A DNA stretch of 52,500 nucleotides from Balamuthia mandrillaris. Its lineage: Eukaryota; Discosea; Longamoebia; Balamuthiidae. A program made the translations under genes and the position numbers. The stretch covers positions 1 through 52,500 of the forward strand of contig JAVKOQ010000311.1 of assembly GCA_031835245.1 (NCBI GenBank), read 5' to 3'. Shown here piece by piece: positions 49,445 through 52,500 of the stretch; the first letter of the stretch is position 1, and each line of letters starts with the position of its first letter. The notes under the pieces are model-generated. The model saw only the letters and a program-made list of their open reading frames with translations. It was not told where the DNA came from and ran no database searches.

Positions 49445-52425
49445 TCACTCCAACGAAGAAACAGAGGAGGAGGTCGTCTTGGGCACAACCGTCACCTCCA
49501 GCTCTTTGTTCAGCCGCTTCGCCGCCTCCTCCTGCTCTTTTCTCTGTCGCCGGAAATCGGCCTCCCTCTTTTCCTGTCTCTGTTGCCGCAGCTCGGCCTC
49601 GCGCCGGCGTTGCTCCTCGGTTCGTGGCGAGGTGGCCGTTTTGCTCTTGCGTTCTACCGACTCCAATTTTTCTTGTTCGGAGAGAATGTTTACGGATGGA
49701 GTCGAGAGCGGCGGTGAACCTATTGGTTTTTTGAAGTGTTTGTTATAATTATCAACACGAACGAAAGCAAAGAAGAGAGAGAGAGGGAGAGAGAGAGAGA
49801 GAGAGAGAGAGTGAGAGTGAGAGCAGAGAGAGCAGAGAGAGCAGAGAGAGCAGAGAGAGCAGAGAGAGCAGAGAGAGAGAGAGTACTAACCTCTAACACC
49901 AAGAGAAGAAGAAGAAAAGCTTTCAATGGAGGGAAGCATCACCGAGGTACGAGAGAGCTGTTGGGTGGAAGAGCGTGAAACCGGAGACGAAGGACTGCTG
50001 TAACTAACAACGTGACTATTGCTACTGTTGTTAGTGTTGTTGTTATTCGCAGCTGTAATCTTGCCATAACACGCATCACAAACGCGAACTGCCTTCAAGT
50101 AGGCAAACTTGGGAATGCACGCCTTCTTTGATGTGCATTTGCCGCAAAATATATGTCCTTTTGGAATAAAGAAAGTGAGAAGAAGCAGGAGCAGAAGCAT
50201 AAGCAGAAAGGAGCGGTACCGCAATGACGGCAATGGTGCTTTCGATAAACGGGAGTAAACGCTCGTTTACAGCTGAAACAGTTGCGGGACCAACTGTCCG
50301 GAATCCAAGCGGGCGGGGAGTCAAAGTCTCTCTCCTCCGATCCATGTTTCGCGTCCTGTTTTCTCGACGAGGTCGTTCCGGACAAAAACGACGACGAAGA
50401 AGCAGATGATGACAAAGTTTGTTGATCTGACGTCTCTTTTCCAACAAACAACAAAGGACCAGAAGTATAAGAAGAAGCATTGCCTCTAATACCAGAGACA
50501 AGTTGCAAGGAGGACGAAGAAGAAGGAAAGGACGTAGAAACGTGATGGCGGTGATCGTCTCTCTCATCATCTTCATCAGAGCTGGTGGTCGATTCGGATA
50601 GGTCCTGTCGATGGTGCATCATCATGACGGAAGTGCCGTACTGAGTGGCCATCGGCGCTTCAAACTGATTCATTTTAGGTGAACCGGTTGTTGGATTAAA
50701 CTGTTGATGTTGTTGGGAAGATGATGAAGAGGAAGAGGAAGAGGAAGGAGTAGAATTTAAGTCTTCACTCTTACGTTTTTCAGTGTTGCCGTTGGTAGAA
50801 TCCATTTGTGAAGAGGAGATGTTGTCACTAAGGTTGTTTGTAGAAGTAGAAGAGGAATCGAAGTCGGAAGGATAAGAAGATGGGGCTGCTGTGGTGGAAA
50901 TAACGGCCATGCTTGCGCTTCCTACTAAAGGAGCTTTCTCCCAATCGACAACGTTCGAATACATATTATGCACACTAGTATTGTTGTTGTTGTTGTTATC
51001 CCGACTCAGCTCTTCGATGATGTTGCTTGAAGAAGCAGCAACAGATGAGGGCAATGACCGTTGTGATGATGAAGAAGAAGGAAAGAAAGGATTGTTTCGC
51101 TCCACTTCCATGAACACTCGATCCATGATTTGCTCCAACAGAAACGTGATAAAGTTCTGTTTCTCCTCTTCGTAGCGCAACTTTCTTTGTTCCTCCGTTT
51201 TAGAGGAAGCAGTGCTGTAACCTAGGTAATAAGAAGACTTCTTATTGCTACTACTAAATGCGGCTGGTCTAAGTTTTGTTGGCGTCATCGTCGGAGCTAC
51301 CGTAGAAGTAGAAGCGTTTGTAGAAGATAATGAAGCAGCAGAAGCAGAAGATGAAGAAGAGAGAGAAGAGGATGACATAGATGGAGGTAAGGTGGAAGAC
51401 AATGACGAAGCAGCAGGAAAAACGGTGTCATCAACCGTTTCAGTATTGTCGGCAGAAGTAACGCCCAAAGGTCCTAAATCGGTTTGTTTCTTTGCTAGTG
51501 CATCCTCATAAGAGGAGTTTGATGCTTCTGTCGATGCAGAGAGGTTCTTTCCGGATAGTCGTTTTATCGGCGTTTTGATAGCAGAAGATGAAGAAGATAA
51601 TGAAGAAGTTGTAGATTCAGAATTGTTGGCAGCAATCAACTTGGTCAGAAGCTCTAAATCATCTCTGCTCTCTCCAAAGATGGAAGAGGCACGTTTCTTC
51701 ACTCTCTTGCTTCTGCTGAGCGATGATGATGAGATTCGCTCTTCTGTGGATGGTGGCCAAGAGGTAGACATCGAGGAGGAAGAGTCGTCACCTTCTCTTT
51801 CTCTGTCTCTGTCTTCTGCTTCATCGCTTCGTTCGGTGTTATCAGTACCATCGTCGTCGTTGTGATCTTTTTCATTTGTACGTTGACGATAGCGTCGACG
51901 AGAAGTCGAACTGCTGGCCATCAAAGGCGCGTTCTCGTCATCAAACTGGAGCAGTTGTGCTTCCAACGTTTTGATCTTTTGCTTCTGCTTTTTCAACTGT
52001 CGCTTCATCTCCAAGAAGAGGTCTTCTTTACGCCCGCTGTATCTCGGATGACACAAAGTGTCCCAACGCAGGAAGAAAGAGTCCCACAGTCGCAACTTCT
52101 TCAAAGAGAAACAAGGAAGAAGCACTGTCGGATTTCTTTCCTGTTTGTTGGACAACAATTCTGTCATAAACTCATCGTCGCTGTCAGAAGAGTCTGAAGA
52201 GTATTGTTCGGTGTTATTGTTGTTGTTGGCATGATCGGAGAGAGAAGTTGTTGTGAAGGAAGAAGAAGGTCTGCTGTGCAAGTTCTTCACATAGAAAGGG
52301 TTGAGGAAGCTTTGTTTGTGGACGTAGATCCATGTCCAAACGGAGACGGTTTGGCGCGGTGTGTCGTTATCCTTTAGTCTCTCTTTCTCGCTGTTATACA
52401 GGAAAGTACCAAAACGACAATTATA
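49445..52425 (-). CDS. FYVE-finger protein, 5' end beyond window
   Basis: Three visible exons on the minus strand (52425-50220, 50157-49891, 49719-49445) give 915 residues plus an unseen N-terminus; sequence right of 52425 reads like an intron tail ending CAATACAG. The FYVE zinc finger spans exons 1-2 of this set, near residues 705-770: WIPD (the WxxD motif), CFSCKRAFTPV, the basic RKHHCRHCG pocket, HIFCGKCTSKK and RVCDACY. Such fingers bind PtdIns3P, placing the protein on early endosomes. The long N-terminal part is Ser/Thr/Asn-rich with a short coiled coil near residue 120-150 (KEDLFLEMKRQLKKQKQKI) and a motif SVWTWIYVHKQSFLNPFYVKN region I cannot assign. The C-terminus is an Arg/Glu/Gln-rich coiled coil (ELRQQRQEKREADFRRQRKE). 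PtdIns3P-effector role is inferred from the finger, which looks intact. Confidence 0.85.
49771..49884. repeat. GA-rich minisatellite (GAGAGAGCAG)n
   Basis: GA run passing into tandem 10-bp units GAGAGAGCAG, within the last intron of the FYVE gene. Confidence 0.88.
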
Positions 52426-52500
52426 CTGTATTGAGAACAAACATACTTTAGTCATGAATAAAAATATAGAAAAAAACAAGTAAACAGACGGAAAACGAAC

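Overview
The window is nuclear DNA of a free-living eukaryote, most probably an amoebozoan. This is an inference from frizzled-type receptors outside animals, many short GT-AG introns, a longin R-SNARE, FYVE, ArfGAP and SAM/SH3 scaffold proteins, long Glu/Lys/Ser-rich tracts, and a Ty1/copia element primed by initiator tRNA. Nothing operon-like or bacterial in layout is present, although two genes carry domains best known from bacteria (a trimeric-adhesin beta-roll and a ParB-like domain). I saw no confident tRNA, rRNA or CRISPR. Many usable reading frames begin at TTG or GTG only because they continue out of an intron; starts given here are the first supported ATG, and exon limits were set by reading frame, phase and GT-AG signals by eye. 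Layout, left to right: an acidic GATA-finger protein (328-1203, +); a 7-exon ArfGAP protein with a Tudor-like segment (1799-6036, +); a VIT protein that has lost its VWA domain and gained RGG boxes (6362-9196, +); a two-TM Lys-rich protein (9741-11714, +); three tandem frizzled-like receptors (11986-14590, 15098-17715, 18086-20571, +); a small putative membrane protein (20859-21166, +); an ANKRD40-C-like/ParB-like fusion (25071-21380, -); a VAMP7-like R-SNARE (26090-27166, +); a phytanoyl-CoA-dioxygenase-like enzyme (28828-27391, -) head-to-head with an AlkB homologue (28960-29796, +); a 50-exon secreted beta-roll protein (30660-38884, +); a six-SH3 scaffold (42424-39056, -) head-to-head with a SAM/coiled-coil protein (42904-45168, +); an incomplete copia element (about 45207-47773, -); a small PARP-type ADP-ribosyltransferase whose stop codon lies in the copia LTR (48889-47760, -); and a FYVE-finger protein cut by the right edge (52425-49445, -). 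The most striking locus is 30660-38884: 47 consecutive micro-exons of 54, 57 or 60 nt, all phase 1-1, each encoding one coil of a YadA/Hep_Hag-like beta-roll. They alternate between two exon types separated by two recurring intron types, and in the centre are arranged in a higher-order A-B-A-B-B unit of about 760 bp. Any exon can be gained, lost or skipped without breaking the frame, so the gene looks built for length and sequence variation of a surface or secreted adhesin. Secondary highlights are the ParB/ANKRD40-C fusion, the VWA-less VIT protein, the concerted evolution of the frizzled-like genes, the A-rich AAAG splice acceptors, and a palindrome (TGTCGACA) recurring between genes. The window is otherwise a mixture of membrane traffic (ArfGAP, VAMP7-like, FYVE), signalling scaffolds (SH3, SAM), receptors and dioxygenases; I see no evidence that they form one pathway.
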